Of a stretch of DNA of 64,000 nucleotides, positions 55,330-64,000 are shown in pieces. Position 1 is the stretch's first letter. Each line of letters starts with the position of its first letter. A program made the translations under genes and the position numbers. A model generated the notes under the pieces. The model did no database searches and was not told the origin of the DNA. It worked only from the letters and a program-made list of their open reading frames with translations. The stretch lies in NCBI GenBank assembly GCA_003990705.1, contig AP018318.1:4405501-4469500 (forward strand). Direction: 5' to 3'. The DNA comes from Nostoc sp. HK-01 (GTDB taxonomy: Bacteria; Cyanobacteriota; Cyanobacteriia; Cyanobacteriales; Nostocaceae).

Positions 55330-55365
55330 TACCTTCCTTAAGTTGGTGGGAGGCAAGAGAGTCAT

Positions 55366-56010
55366 TGAACGTTGGGGTAAATGTAAGAAAAAAACTTAAA
55401 TCATTTATCTGTTACTTCTCATTGTGAGCCATTCTTGATCAACCAGACAAGTGAGTTGGATTTACTGGATTTATAAAGCTTTGATTAAAAAAATTTGTTG
55501 GGTGAAAATTTTCTGTGAGAACAAGTATATGAAAGAAAATTAATATTTAACGGTCGGCGATCGCTGGTATGGTACAAATTAGGAGTTTCGGAATTTTCTA
55601 TAGATAAAATACAGTATCGATAAATTGAGTAGATGTACTATATGGGAGCAACCAACAGCAGTCATCTTCACTTAAATCTAGCTATACTCGTGTTGCGACC
55701 CTTGAGTTATTCCTGGTAGAACACTGGACGGATGATTGACTATGCCAATTTTAGATTTTAGATTGCTGATTTTAGATTTTTTTGGTTCACACTTCATCCT
55801 TAGTGGGCAGAACGAATCAAAAATCCAAAATTTAAAATCCTCTAGCCCTGTACTCTCATGGTTAGAGTCAATCTAAAACCCCAACATCCAAAATCCAAAA
55901 TTGCTTGGCTAAGATGGTCATCCCCAACTAGCAAGCCTACTAAGCATTACTCAGAAATTCAATATAACTATTTTTATAGAGCGAGTAGATGGACTAGGCG
56001 GACAAGGTAA
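55366..56010. other. Divergent intergenic region with dispersed TTTTAGATT strings
   Basis: This 645-bp spacer between the divergent ClC and zinc-ribbon genes holds several copies of TTTTAGATTTT/AAAATCCAAAA-type sequence near 55750-55900, common in Nostoc spacers. No coding frame or RNA gene was recognised. Confidence 0.4.
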
Positions 56011-56391
56011 ATGAATACACCCATCTTTGATAATCATTATGTTACTTGCCCAATTTGCCAAAGAAATGCTAGACCCAAACCAATCAAGACTTACATAGGT
56101 TTGTTTACCTGTCCGTATTGCCAGGAAAGATTAGTAGTCTGTCGTAGCGGTCATTATGTCCGTGATCCGTTTACTTTTAAGCAAATGATTCTGGCTTCGG
56201 CATTACGTCGCCAAAGCAGTCCTTTTGCCAGAATTATTCGGGATTTTTTACCGCTTAAACGCCCTTTAGTTGCCCTAGCACTTGGCGGTGCAGTTTTATT
56301 AAGTGCGATCGCCATAACTCAGCAACACACCAACCATGACGAGTCAGTGCTACCGAAAAACGAAAAACTCCAAGAAAGGAATCTGGATTAA
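56011..56391 (+). CDS. Zinc-ribbon membrane protein of unknown function
   Basis: The 126-residue protein opens with two CxxC pairs (VTCPICQRNARPK and FTCPYCQERLVVCRS), a treble-clef or ribbon zinc site. A basic linker and one membrane segment follow (LVALALGGAVLLSAIAI), then a short polar tail. The zinc site would face the cytoplasm. The family was not recognised. The plus-strand gene is alone, followed by a terminator-like hairpin. Confidence 0.7.
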   Translation: MNTPIFDNHYVTCPICQRNARPKPIKTYIGLFTCPYCQERLVVCRSGHYVRDPFTFKQMILASALRRQSSPFARIIRDFLPLKRPLVALALGGAVLLSAIAITQQHTNHDESVLPKNEKLQERNLD

Positions 56392-56488
56392 GAATGTTGA
56401 TTAGGTACTGAGTACAAGAACATTTGAGAGAGTGACGGCAACATTTTTGCTCATAGTCTAGTCCGAAATCATTCATGAACAACACGAA

Positions 56489-56513
56489 ACCCGACTGTTT
56501 TGAGCAGCCGGGT
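56489..56513. terminator. Terminator-like hairpin
   Basis: ACCCGaCTG pairs with GCAGcCGGGT around TTTTGA, about 97 bp after the zinc-ribbon gene. The tail is not T-rich. Confidence 0.5.
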
Positions 56514-56674
56514 ATCTATGTTTATCAATTTTCAAAAATCTATGTAGGGGTATAAGTTCCGTTTTTCCGCAAGTTACGGACGTTAGCTTTTTAGGGAGCC
56601 ATTGCTTACCAACCTAGGCATTACCTACTACTCTCGTTCAAAAATCAAATATGATTCGTATATAGTTATTGACT

Positions 56675-56773
56675 TCACCCATCATATCTATTCGGGTCTT
56701 TTTTCTCCTTTTTTTTCTGAGGATCTTTTTTTTGTTTTTTGACTTCTCTATTACCTTTTTTTTCTTTTGACAT
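56675..56773 (-). CDS. Lysine-rich small protein (32 residues)
   Basis: The frame MSKEKKGNREVKKQKKDPQK continues KKEKKDPNRYDG and stop. It has GGAA 8 nt before ATG and follows the ApcA-like gene by 49 bp on the same strand, so it may share that transcript. More than half the residues are Lys/Glu/Asp/Arg, so it is probably disordered. Similar short lysine-rich MSKxKKGNxExKKPK proteins exist in many bacteria, from memory; the function is unknown. Confidence 0.6.
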   Translation of the reverse strand: MSKEKKGNREVKKQKKDPQKKKEKKDPNRYDG

Positions 56774-56822
56774 AATGAATTTCCTATGTAGTGTTAGCTC
56801 AAGTAACAGTTGAAACCATTAA

Positions 56823-57308
56823 CTACTGAAGACTAGCGATGAGGTAGTCAAAGTAACCACTGACTTCTTGAGAATCTTCTGCTGACATCATTGAGATAGT
56901 GGCATTCTTCATTCCGCGAATACCTTCCACCACCCCTTCAATTGGAGTACCCAAAGACCGATACATTTCACGAGCGCCTATCACCCCAATCTCTTGGATA
57001 GGTGTGCTATCACCAGCGACGATACTGTAAGTGATCAAACGCAGGTAATAATCCATATCACGCAAGCAAGTAGCAGTCATTTCCTGACCGTAAGCATTCC
57101 CACCAGGTGAAACAATATCTGGACGCTTTTGAAACAGCTGATTTCCCGCTTGCTTAACTATGCGATCGCGATTTTCTGTTAAACTTTGAACCAACCGCAG
57201 ACGGCGTTCACCACTCTTGACAAAGCTTTTAATCGGCTCTAGTTCTCCGGGGTTAAGATAGCGAGCGTCTGCATCTGCATTAAGAATTGATTTGACGATC
57301 AGGCTCAT
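56823..57308 (-). CDS. Allophycocyanin alpha-type subunit, solitary paralogue (ApcA-like)
   Basis: The 161-residue biliprotein starts [20 protein letters not shown] and keeps the ApcA core: [20 protein letters not shown], the chromophore Cys in [20 protein letters not shown] and [20 protein letters not shown]. It matches ApcA far better than ApcD or ApcB. It stands alone, without apcB or apcC beside it, so it is an extra alpha subunit (the apcA2 type known in some filamentous cyanobacteria) and not the main core gene. AAGGAG lies 9 nt before the ATG. Its assembly partner and physiological condition are unknown. Confidence 0.88.
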   Translation of the reverse strand: MSLIVKSILNADADARYLNPGELEPIKSFVKSGERRLRLVQSLTENRDRIVKQAGNQLFQKRPDIVSPGGNAYGQEMTATCLRDMDYYLRLITYSIVAGDSTPIQEIGVIGAREMYRSLGTPIEGVVEGIRGMKNATISMMSAEDSQEVSGYFDYLIASLQ

Positions 57309-58004
57309 TATTAACGACTCCTTAAAAATGAAATTATGTTCGTGACAATTACTAGTCAGCCTAGAAATAGCTACTAGTTAAAAGTTTTATTTCTTTTGCA
57401 TCAAAACTTAGAACTTAGGAATTGCCAGCAAAAAAGTAATTATTTGGTGCTAATGAAAGTCCATCCAAGCAGTTACCAAAATTCAGAGTAACTGATACAT
57501 CACCAAGGACTTTTCAAACAACCTCTTAACAAAGCTTGTGTTCGCTGCTTTTAAACTTACTCAATATTGATTGGCATTACCTAGATATATGTTGGTTGCT
57601 CAAATTTCGGTTTGTCAGTTTTTAATCTAAAAAACTGATGTCTGAAAATTAGCTGTAATTATTTTGAATTTCTGAAAGACTCCAACTTTTTATGACTTCT
57701 ATGGTCTCAAAACTTGGTTGTAATCCTCGTAATGTGATTTTTACTTGTTATTACTAATATATGTAGGTTATTTTTAACCTTACCTGTTTAGTATAGCAGT
57801 TATATTTTACTTTTTTTCCAGATTAGATTTTTTGGCATTAATTAAGGAGAAAAGTAAAATATAAATTGGATTTTTTTGTATAAAATACATCCAGTAATCA
57901 TGCAGCTTTCAATTTAATTTATGAGATAAATCTGTAGCAAGAAATACTATTTTTGAGAAAGTAGGCTATAGTGATGAATAGATTCCACAAACTAGGTAAA
58001 AACC
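57309..58004. other. Divergent intergenic region
   Basis: This 696-bp AT-rich spacer between the ApcA-like and fasciclin genes shows no protein-like frame or clear hairpin. It should hold the promoter of the ApcA-like gene. Confidence 0.4.
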
Positions 58005-58406
58005 TTGGCTGACATAATTGATACTGCCGTTAAGGCTGGTTCTTTCAATACCCTAGTTGCTGCAATCAAAGCTGCTAATCTGGTAGATACTCTCAAAGGT
58101 GCTGGGCCATTTACTGTTTTTGCACCTACTGATGAAGCATTTGCTAAACTGCCAGAAGGCACAGTAGATAAATTACTTCAAGACATTCCAAAACTTACGA
58201 AAATTCTGACTTACCATGTCGTTTCCGGCAAGGTGCTTTCGGGTGAAGTGGTTAAACTAAAGTCAGCTACTACAATTGAAGGCTCTGATGTGAAAATTGA
58301 TGCTTCTCATGGTGTCAAAGTAAATGATGCAACTGTTGCCACAGCAGATGTTGCTGCTGATAATGGTGTGATTCACATTATTGATACTGTATTGATTCCT
58401 GCCTAA
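58005..58406 (+). CDS. Fasciclin (FAS1) domain protein
   Basis: The 133-residue protein is one FAS1 domain: [20 protein letters not shown], the H1 motif [20 protein letters not shown], the [11 protein letters not shown] segment and the H2-like motif [14 protein letters not shown]. It has no signal peptide, so it may be cytoplasmic, unlike many adhesive FAS1 proteins. The TTG start at 58005 has AGGT about 8 nt upstream; no ATG in frame is nearby. A long perfect hairpin follows. Confidence 0.9.
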   Translation: MADIIDTAVKAGSFNTLVAAIKAANLVDTLKGAGPFTVFAPTDEAFAKLPEGTVDKLLQDIPKLTKILTYHVVSGKVLSGEVVKLKSATTIEGSDVKIDASHGVKVNDATVATADVAADNGVIHIIDTVLIPA

Positions 58407-58433
58407 GTAAATGCTTAGATAGTAATGATGAAT

Positions 58434-58475
58434 ATGTGGGGCAGTGACTATTTATTTATGGTTACTGCCCCACAT
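58434..58475 (+). terminator. Intrinsic terminator of the fasciclin gene
   Basis: ATGTGGGGCAGTGAC pairs with GTTACTGCCCCACAT (15 bp with one G-T) around a 12-nt loop, followed by AGTTTTAG. Confidence 0.8.
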
Positions 58476-58595
58476 AGTTTTAGGTGTATTTTAGGCAAAA
58501 TTTTTATACAACATCATATTTTCAATTGCATATTAGAGACTATGAAGCAGCAGAGAATTAAAATTATCCATCCCCAAAAGTAATTTTTTATCGCC

Positions 58596-60215
58596 TTATA
58601 ACCGAGGAGTTTCTTTTGTAACTAATTTCCAACCTTCGGCTTGATCAATGACCTTCATGGATTTTAGCTGGAGGTTGCGAAGCGCATCTGCATTGAGTAA
58701 AAAGTATGGTTTGCTGTCGTAGTGCCAATAATATTGCAGTTCGCCCACATTAGCGGGAATAATAGTGCGATCGCTATAAAAATCTAAGGAAGAACGATGC
58801 TGGGGAAAAGATGTATAAATCTTTTTTACAGCGGGATTAACACGGGCTATCATCGTCGCTACAGGTTTGACTGGATAAGCTTCGGATAATTCCCAAGCCC
58901 AATAATTAGATTTCACTAATAAAAATAGCGAAATATAACTTCCCCAAAATAAAATCTTCAAAAACTGGTTGTCACCGCGTTCTGCTAAAATCGCTGCCAA
59001 AATCATGGTGATACCAACTGCGGCAAAAATTAGTTGTAAATCAGTTTTTGGCGGTATACCCCAACTGAAATACATACTACTAGCAGAAGCAATCACAGCA
59101 AGAACAGATAAACCACCTACCCAACTACGGGGATAAGATGACAGTAAAGGTAAGTTTGCTGTCTCGGCTAACAGCGCCCCAAAAGCTAAAGCTAAACCTG
59201 GGTAAATGGGGAATATATACCAAGGTAGCTTGGCATCTATTAGGGAAATACTTAACAAGTAAACTCCACACCATACCTGAATTAATTTAGCCCAACTCAG
59301 GTTACGATTTTCCCAGATGTAACCCACAGTTTGTGGTAAAAACAGTAACCAAGGCCATGTCCATTTCAAAAGCTCAAGAATGTAATACCAGGGTGCTTGA
59401 GAACTTTTGATGACAAATGTCTCAACTTGGTTGCGAGATTGATTCTGTAAGCCAACTTCCACAAAAGCATAACCATAATGCCAAAGTTGGGCGGCATACC
59501 AACCCACAGCAGGCAAAATCCCGATGCAGATACCTGTCCAGAAATAATAACTGGTAAGCAATCTGGGGGTATCCCAAAACAAAAATATCACGGTGATCGC
59601 ACCGAGAAAAATGCCTAAAAAACCTTGAGTTAGGCAAATCAAGCCGAAACTTACACCTACTCCCAAGCAATAACGCAAATCACGCCGCGATCGCAATACG
59701 CACAGCATCATTACTAGCAAAAAACAGGCTACCACCCCATCTATCATTGCTAATCTGCCATAACGCACCACAGGCAGCATCGTCAAATAAATTAAAGCAC
59801 TATAAATCGCCGCCCAACGTTGGCGAAATATTTCTCGACCAATGCAGTAAAGCAAAGGTATAGACAGCGCTGTTAACATTGCGCTGGGTAAACGTGTTGT
59901 CCACTCATTTACACCAACAACAGAGTAAACCCCAGCAATTAACCAATGGGTCAGCGGTGGTTTGTTATAGTAAGGTTCGCCACCTAAAGTAGGATAAAGC
60001 CAACGCATGGAACCTGCGGGCGCACTCCAAATTTCGCGGGAAACTTGGGCGACAGTCCCTTCATCCCAATCTCGCAGCGGTAAGCCTCCCAAATTGATGC
60101 TAAACAGTAGCACCGCCGCCACCAGCAATACCAATATCCAGGCTCGATCAATCCATTTTTCCAGCGCACGATGCTGCTTTTCTCGATGACCCCAAATAAA
60201 GCTTCCTTGTTGCAT
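58596..60215 (-). CDS. Membrane glycosyltransferase, GT39/ArnT-like (GT-C fold)
   Basis: The 539-residue protein has about eleven membrane segments. The GT-C acidic motif is in LPLRDWDEGTVAQVSREIW near residue 60 and the second loop has YYNKPPLTHWLIAG, as in ArnT/PMT-type enzymes that use polyprenyl-phosphate sugars. A C-terminal periplasmic domain follows (TSFPQHRSSLDFYSDRTIIP). The donor and acceptor are unknown. It is monocistronic. The start MQQGSFIWGHREKQHRALEK gives a basic cytoplasmic N-terminus. Confidence 0.9.
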   Translation of the reverse strand: MQQGSFIWGHREKQHRALEKWIDRAWILVLLVAAVLLFSINLGGLPLRDWDEGTVAQVSREIWSAPAGSMRWLYPTLGGEPYYNKPPLTHWLIAGVYSVVGVNEWTTRLPSAMLTALSIPLLYCIGREIFRQRWAAIYSALIYLTMLPVVRYGRLAMIDGVVACFLLVMMLCVLRSRRDLRYCLGVGVSFGLICLTQGFLGIFLGAITVIFLFWDTPRLLTSYYFWTGICIGILPAVGWYAAQLWHYGYAFVEVGLQNQSRNQVETFVIKSSQAPWYYILELLKWTWPWLLFLPQTVGYIWENRNLSWAKLIQVWCGVYLLSISLIDAKLPWYIFPIYPGLALAFGALLAETANLPLLSSYPRSWVGGLSVLAVIASASSMYFSWGIPPKTDLQLIFAAVGITMILAAILAERGDNQFLKILFWGSYISLFLLVKSNYWAWELSEAYPVKPVATMIARVNPAVKKIYTSFPQHRSSLDFYSDRTIIPANVGELQYYWHYDSKPYFLLNADALRNLQLKSMKVIDQAEGWKLVTKETPRL

Positions 60216-60467
60216 ATTCTACGATCATCATTTTACTTGCTAGTTTGACTGCATAGAGAGCAAAGTGCATCTCTAAATGTTGCACCCCATAACAACATTT
60301 GTCTTGACAATTACTAGATTCCCAGGTTAACTCAATTTTCTCTGATTAGCGATAATTTTTTTTGAGCCAGCATACAATTTTTTTCATTTTATTTAACACT
60401 CATTGGTTGATAAAAATGATACAACTGTTACCAAACAGGTGTGCAAATTACTCGTTAGGAAACATCA

Positions 60468-62072
60468 ATGAATCTACCTTTTATACTAGATATAACAATT
60501 GGATTAATATTTATTTACTTAATATTAAGTTTATTAGCTTCAGAAATACAGGAACTAATTACAACCATCTTGCAATGGCGGGCGGTTCACTTAAAAAAAT
60601 CCATCGAAATTCTCATAGCAGGCGATGTCAGTAAATCAGACGATGATAATGTACTTCAATTAGTCAATGACTTATATAATCATCCCTTACTGCAAAGCGT
60701 CAATCAAGAAGCAAAAGGATTTTTAACTGTATTACCTCGGAAGTTTATTTGGTTATTATCCTCTCTGCTAAATAAAATTACGCCCCCCGGAGAAAAAAGA
60801 ACAAAAAGTATTTTTGGCTATATTAGAAATGGTAAAGAGGATGTGAGAAAGCAAAAGCACAGTGCGCCTTCTTATATACCTGCTGATACTTTTGCTACAA
60901 CACTAATGGACACATTAGGATTGCCAAAATTAGTCCAAAAATTAACAGAATCAAGATTGATAAATTTTACACATCAGCAATTAGATGAAATCCAAACTAT
61001 CTTATCAAGATTAGCAGTAAGAATAGATAATACTGATGATCATGTCCGACAGTTTTTAGAAAACACTCATGATGAGTTCAACAACACTGTAGAAGCTAAT
61101 TTTAAACTGATTATTGTCGATTTTCAGAAAGATAAAATAGATTTATTAACTAGTCTTAATCGCATGGCTAAGAGTTTTGATAAATATATCGGCTGTTTTG
61201 CAGCTGATATGCCTGATCATGAATTAATTAGTAATACTCTCCAGCGATTAAAAGTTTTAAGAACCGATATTTTTGATGATATTGAACAGACAATCTGTTT
61301 AAAAGGCTTGCGTCCGAATATTAACGAAGTTGTGCAATTAATTAGTGTTGGTAGTGACATTCAGCAAGAGTTTATCAATGAGTTTCAAGATAAAGACAGC
61401 GAAGCATACCAGACATTTCAATACATCAGCCAAAGATTAGAACAGTTCAGTCAAAAACTACCGCCGTCTGTTGTGGGTAACATGGCGACATTAGCAAGAC
61501 GCGCTCAACTCAAAGCCAAGTCAACAGAGGACGGCGTTAATATATTACGTCGAGAAATTGAGCAAACCTTCAATAACTCAATGGAACGAGCCTCTGGTGT
61601 TTACAAGCGTAATGCTAAAGGTGTGGCGCTGTTAATTGGTTTTGCGATCGCAATTCTCGCCAATGCAGATACATTTCATATAGTCAGTAGATTATCGAAA
61701 GACACAGCTATCCGCACAGCCATTGTGAATAATGCAGGACAAATTGTAGAAGTTAATACATCGCAAGATTTACAATCACTCAAAAAAGCCACCGACGAAG
61801 TTTTGACAGATATCTCTCTACCAATTGGCTGGAACCCAGTTAACCTAGATCAACAACTGCCAAAAGCAACTGATAGCGGCAAATCTAGCATATCTTCGAT
61901 CACAAACTACTTAACAATGGTTGCTGGTTGGTTCATCAGTGGAATTGCGATTTCGATGGGTGCGCCTTTTTGGTTCGACTTACTGAGTAAGGTTGTCAAT
62001 GTACGTAATTCCGGTAAAAAACCCCCAGTGACTACTTCTAAACCGACTACTGAAGGAGAAAACACCTACTAG
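60468..62072 (+). CDS. Large conserved membrane protein of unknown function
   Basis: The 534-residue protein has an N-terminal membrane segment (ILDITIGLIFIYLILSLLAS), a long helical domain (about 130-390) and two C-terminal segments (GVALLIGFAIAILANAD near 392-410, VAGWFISGIAISMGAPFWF near 485-503). The tail is MGAPFWFDLLSKVVNVRNSG then KKPPVTTSKPT. The GAPFWFDLLxKxVNxRNxGKKP ending recurs in many bacterial proteins of unknown role, from memory. AGGAA lies 6 nt upstream of ATG. The central domain probably faces the cytoplasm or periplasm as one soluble unit. Confidence 0.75.
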   Translation: MNLPFILDITIGLIFIYLILSLLASEIQELITTILQWRAVHLKKSIEILIAGDVSKSDDDNVLQLVNDLYNHPLLQSVNQEAKGFLTVLPRKFIWLLSSLLNKITPPGEKRTKSIFGYIRNGKEDVRKQKHSAPSYIPADTFATTLMDTLGLPKLVQKLTESRLINFTHQQLDEIQTILSRLAVRIDNTDDHVRQFLENTHDEFNNTVEANFKLIIVDFQKDKIDLLTSLNRMAKSFDKYIGCFAADMPDHELISNTLQRLKVLRTDIFDDIEQTICLKGLRPNINEVVQLISVGSDIQQEFINEFQDKDSEAYQTFQYISQRLEQFSQKLPPSVVGNMATLARRAQLKAKSTEDGVNILRREIEQTFNNSMERASGVYKRNAKGVALLIGFAIAILANADTFHIVSRLSKDTAIRTAIVNNAGQIVEVNTSQDLQSLKKATDEVLTDISLPIGWNPVNLDQQLPKATDSGKSSISSITNYLTMVAGWFISGIAISMGAPFWFDLLSKVVNVRNSGKKPPVTTSKPTTEGENTY

Positions 62073-62155
62073 CACAGAATTGAAAAACATCAAACTTTAG
62101 AGCATCGATTCACTAATCAAAAACCTAACCCCCCACCCTCTTTCTTAGTAGGTAA

Positions 62156-62303
62156 GGTGGTTTCATACAACCAGAGAAAAAAATAAACCTAGCTTTCCAA
62201 ACCTCTCCCACCGTGGGGGAGAGGTTTGGAGAGGGGTTAAAATCTCGGCTACACAACGAAAAATAAAAACGTATAGATTTGTCTTTTTTCGTATGAAACC
62301 ACC
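62156..62303. repeat. MITE-like inverted repeat (148 bp)
   Basis: The ends GGTGGTTTCATAC (62156-62168) and GTATGAAACCACC (62291-62303) are perfect inverted repeats of 13 bp. Between them is a second perfect inverted repeat, CCAAACCTCTCCC / GGGAGAGGTTTGG (62197-62229). No protein is encoded. No target duplication was recognised. Confidence 0.6.
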
Positions 62304-62395
62304 CTGAGAGGGCTTGGGGGAGATGTTCTTCGAGGATTACTAAATTGGTGTTCTAGCAGTCAGATTTGATTTTTTCAAAAATCTGGGGCAAACGG

Positions 62396-62440
62396 CTGTA
62401 CCCTGCGGGAACGCTAAGAGCGAACGCCCAGCCCATTTCT
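62396..62440. repeat. Dispersed GC-rich repeat
   Basis: The stretch CCCTGCGGGAACGCTAAGAG with GCGAACGCCCAGCCC resembles the dispersed repeat class seen at 14691-14760 and near 40462. Confidence 0.4.
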
Positions 62441-62635
62441 TTGGGAAACCATAGTGCAGAAAGTATTTAAAAAACATAAATTCCACTAATTTTAGTGAGA
62501 ATTGGACAGATATAATACCAAAAATTTTGGTAATTTTAGTCTAGCCGAAGTAAATCTGGTCTTTTCGCTACATATAGTCATACTAGGCTAGACGTTTGAT
62601 CATGTTTATAGGTAAAATACGGTAAACCAGTCGGC

Positions 62636-62663
62636 TTACAGTTCTTTGCTTTAAGCACTGTAA
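62636..62663 (+). other. Hairpin in the leader of the TauE-type gene
   Basis: TTACAGT pairs with ACTGTAA around 14 nt, followed by AAAAAT. Confidence 0.4.
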
Positions 62664-62700
62664 AAAATCTGTTCTTCATCTTCAACAAGGATTATCACTT

Positions 62701-62732
62701 ACCACCAAGTGCTAGGCAAGGTACTTGGCGGT
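62701..62732 (+). promoter_or_regulatory. Inverted repeat in the leader of the TauE-type gene
   Basis: ACCACCAAGT pairs with ACTTGGCGGT (one mismatch that is G-T in RNA) around 12 nt. It ends 64 bp before the ATG. It could be an operator or part of a regulatory RNA leader. Confidence 0.4.
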
Positions 62733-62796
62733 AGTTTCTCTTGCGCTGCTGTAGACAGATGTGACTTGACTAGCAAACCGCATTTTTGGAAGGAGT

Positions 62797-63594
62797 ATGG
62801 ATTATTTATTACTGCCAGTATTAAGCTTCTTAGTAGGCATCATTGTGGGTTTAACAGGAATTGGTGGTGCCTCTCTCATTACCCCAATGTTGATATTTAT
62901 TTTTCAGGTTCCACCATCAATTGCTGTCAGTTCCGACGTTGTAGCCGCCACCTTAATGAAGGTAGTTGGTAGCGTCAAGCATTGGCAACAACAAACTTTA
63001 GACACTGAAGTTGTCAAGTGGCTGGCATTAGGTAGCGTTCCTGGTTCGCTATTTGGTGTAGGGATATTACACTACATCAAGCACACTGGAGAGCAGAACC
63101 TAGATAATATTTTGCTGCACTTATTAGGAGTGACAATTTTATTAATTACCGTACTGGCGCTGGTACAACTTTTACTCTTAACTTTCTTTCCTAAGCTCAC
63201 TTTGCCAGAACTGCCAAAGCTAGATTTAAACACCAATGTAGGGCGTTTTTTAACAATGCTTTTAGGGGCAATTTTAGGCTGTTTGGTAGGGCTGACGAGC
63301 GTCTCTTCCGGTTCTATGTTTGCCTTGGTACTAATAGGCTTTTTCCGTCTCGATGCACGTAAGTTAGTCGGTACAGATATTACACAAGCAGCAATTTTAT
63401 TGTTTTTTACCTCCCTCGGACACCTTAGCTTAGGTACAGTTAATTGGAACTTAGTATTACCAATATGGTTAGGCTCTGTTCCTGGAGTATTATTAGGTGC
63501 AAAAATCTGCCAAATTACTCCTCAACGCCCACTGCGGTTTATTATTTATGCAATATTGATGATGGTGAGTTGGAAGTTGGTTTATCAAGCTTAG
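62797..63594 (+). CDS. Sulfite exporter TauE/SafE family permease
   Basis: The 265-residue protein has about eight membrane segments in two repeats, each starting with the family's glycine-rich motif: VGIIVGLTGIGGASLITPML and LGCLVGLTSVSSGSMFALVL. GSVPGSLFGVG and GSVPGVLLGAK mark the second helix pairs. It exports an anion such as a sulfonate or sulfite; the actual substrate is not known. AAGGAG lies 5 nt before the ATG. The leader carries two hairpins. It faces a CadD-type transporter gene. Confidence 0.92.
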   Translation: MDYLLLPVLSFLVGIIVGLTGIGGASLITPMLIFIFQVPPSIAVSSDVVAATLMKVVGSVKHWQQQTLDTEVVKWLALGSVPGSLFGVGILHYIKHTGEQNLDNILLHLLGVTILLITVLALVQLLLLTFFPKLTLPELPKLDLNTNVGRFLTMLLGAILGCLVGLTSVSSGSMFALVLIGFFRLDARKLVGTDITQAAILLFFTSLGHLSLGTVNWNLVLPIWLGSVPGVLLGAKICQITPQRPLRFIIYAILMMVSWKLVYQA

Positions 63595-63618
63595 TGAATG
63601 TAACCGAGACAATCACTA

Positions 63619-64000
63619 TTAACTATTCACCCAAGGTAATAGGCTAAATGTACCTCTTTCGTACATAATGAATAAACCTAAGCCAATTAAAATAAAAGGT
63701 ACAATAATTTTACCGTAGCGACTCAAGAAATAAGCAATGGTAGTATGTTGGCTTAACCAGTAAGCAACAGTACACCAAACTCCTACCATTAAAAAGAATA
63801 CAGTTAAAATTACTCCCAAGCTGGCAACATTTTGACCAGCAAATAAGGGAATATAAATACTAATATTATCTCCACCATTGGCAATTGTTACCGCTGCAAC
63901 TTTATAAGTTTGGGGATGCAGGATACTCAAAATTAAAGATAATACAGAATTAACTGGTGAATGCTGTTTAAACTCAGTGTTTACTGCTTGAATTTCGATA
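63619..64000 (-). CDS. Cadmium-resistance-type (CadD family) transporter, N-terminus outside the window
   Basis: The frame is open from 63619 to the right edge, so the 5' part is missing. Within the window the protein reads IEIQAVNTEFKQHSPVNSVL, then SLILSILHPQTYKVAAVTIA and the CadD signature NGGDNISIYIPLFAGQNVAS, followed by two or three further membrane segments. CadD proteins are LysE-like exporters named for cadmium resistance; in cyanobacteria the substrate is unproven. It is convergent with the TauE-type gene, 24 bp apart. Confidence 0.85.
   Translation of the reverse strand, partial: IEIQAVNTEFKQHSPVNSVLSLILSILHPQTYKVAAVTIANGGDNISIYIPLFAGQNVASLGVILTVFFLMVGVWCTVAYWLSQHTTIAYFLSRYGKIIVPFILIGLGLFIMYERGTFSLLPWVNS

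Larger units (their letters stand above)
62073..62796. other. Long non-coding spacer upstream of the TauE-type gene
   Basis: This 724-bp spacer contains the MITE-like repeat (62156-62303), a dispersed GC-rich repeat (62396-62440), and two hairpins close to the permease gene (62636-62663 and 62701-62732). No coding frame is credible. Confidence 0.5.

Noticed and set aside
60362-60634. 90-codon frame overlapping the start of the gene at 60468
   Set aside because: It overlaps the well-supported membrane protein gene in another frame and lacks an RBS.

Overview
The window is chromosomal DNA of a filamentous, very probably heterocyst-forming cyanobacterium (Nostoc/Anabaena group). The evidence is the dense HIP1 octamer GCGATCGC, heptameric STRR repeats of the GTCAATA and CACTCAG types, photosystem II genes psbM and psbK, nblA, an allophycocyanin alpha paralogue, a cyanobacterial AbrB regulator, sucrose synthase, a GH57/DUF3536 protein and many large hybrid sensor kinases. 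No CRISPR array, prophage or rRNA operon was seen. The only RNA gene found is tRNA-His at 26105-26178.

Layout. 1-3820: two tandem membrane Ser/Thr kinases with an N-terminal zinc ribbon; the first runs off the left edge. 4034-6408: a PaaK-like adenylating enzyme and a TetR regulator that carries its own palindromic operator and a bidirectional terminator. 6435-7854: a lipoprotein and a small helical protein of unknown function. 8272-14315: a small conserved helical protein, a UbiB/ABC1 kinase, a PP2C phosphatase, nblA and a third Ser/Thr kinase. 14770-22645: a conserved small protein, anmK, a GH57 protein, a Ca2+/H+ exchanger and a peptidoglycan-binding protein. 22705-28245: sucrose synthase, an unannotated 38-residue membrane protein with its own promoter, RBS and terminator, tRNA-His, a DUF4359-like protein, and a sirohydrochlorin chelatase/SUMT pair coupled by an ATGA overlap. 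28411-36252: an exported TPR-CHAT protein, a double universal stress protein, psbM, a 2Fe-2S ferredoxin and psbK, a small membrane protein, and an ExbB/ExbD pair. 36489-41060: a methyltransferase overlapping a PrsW-like protease, a diiron protein, uppS and moaE.

41503-50188 is a two-component signalling island: two paralogous hybrid kinases, an Rcp1-like response regulator, and between them a third sensor gene (REC-PAS-PAS-GAF-HisKA) split by a 754-bp IS1-family element. The element has 26-bp inverted repeats (23/26 matching), a perfect 8-bp target duplication (GAATTTCG) and an A8 frameshift site. Removing the element and one duplication copy restores the reading frame exactly, so the interruption looks recent.

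50221-64000: pyrR, cbiB and a cysteine-less Rrf2 regulator, a cyAbrB regulator, a ClC exchanger, a zinc-ribbon membrane protein, a 32-residue lysine-rich protein beside the solitary ApcA-like gene, a fasciclin protein, a GT39-type glycosyltransferase, a large unknown membrane protein, a MITE-like inverted repeat, a TauE/SafE permease and a CadD-type transporter running off the right edge.

Several real genes are shorter than 60 codons (psbM, psbK, the 38- and 32-residue proteins). STRR-type intergenic repeats also appear to have entered three coding sequences in frame. All family assignments come from reading translated motifs; no database search was made.
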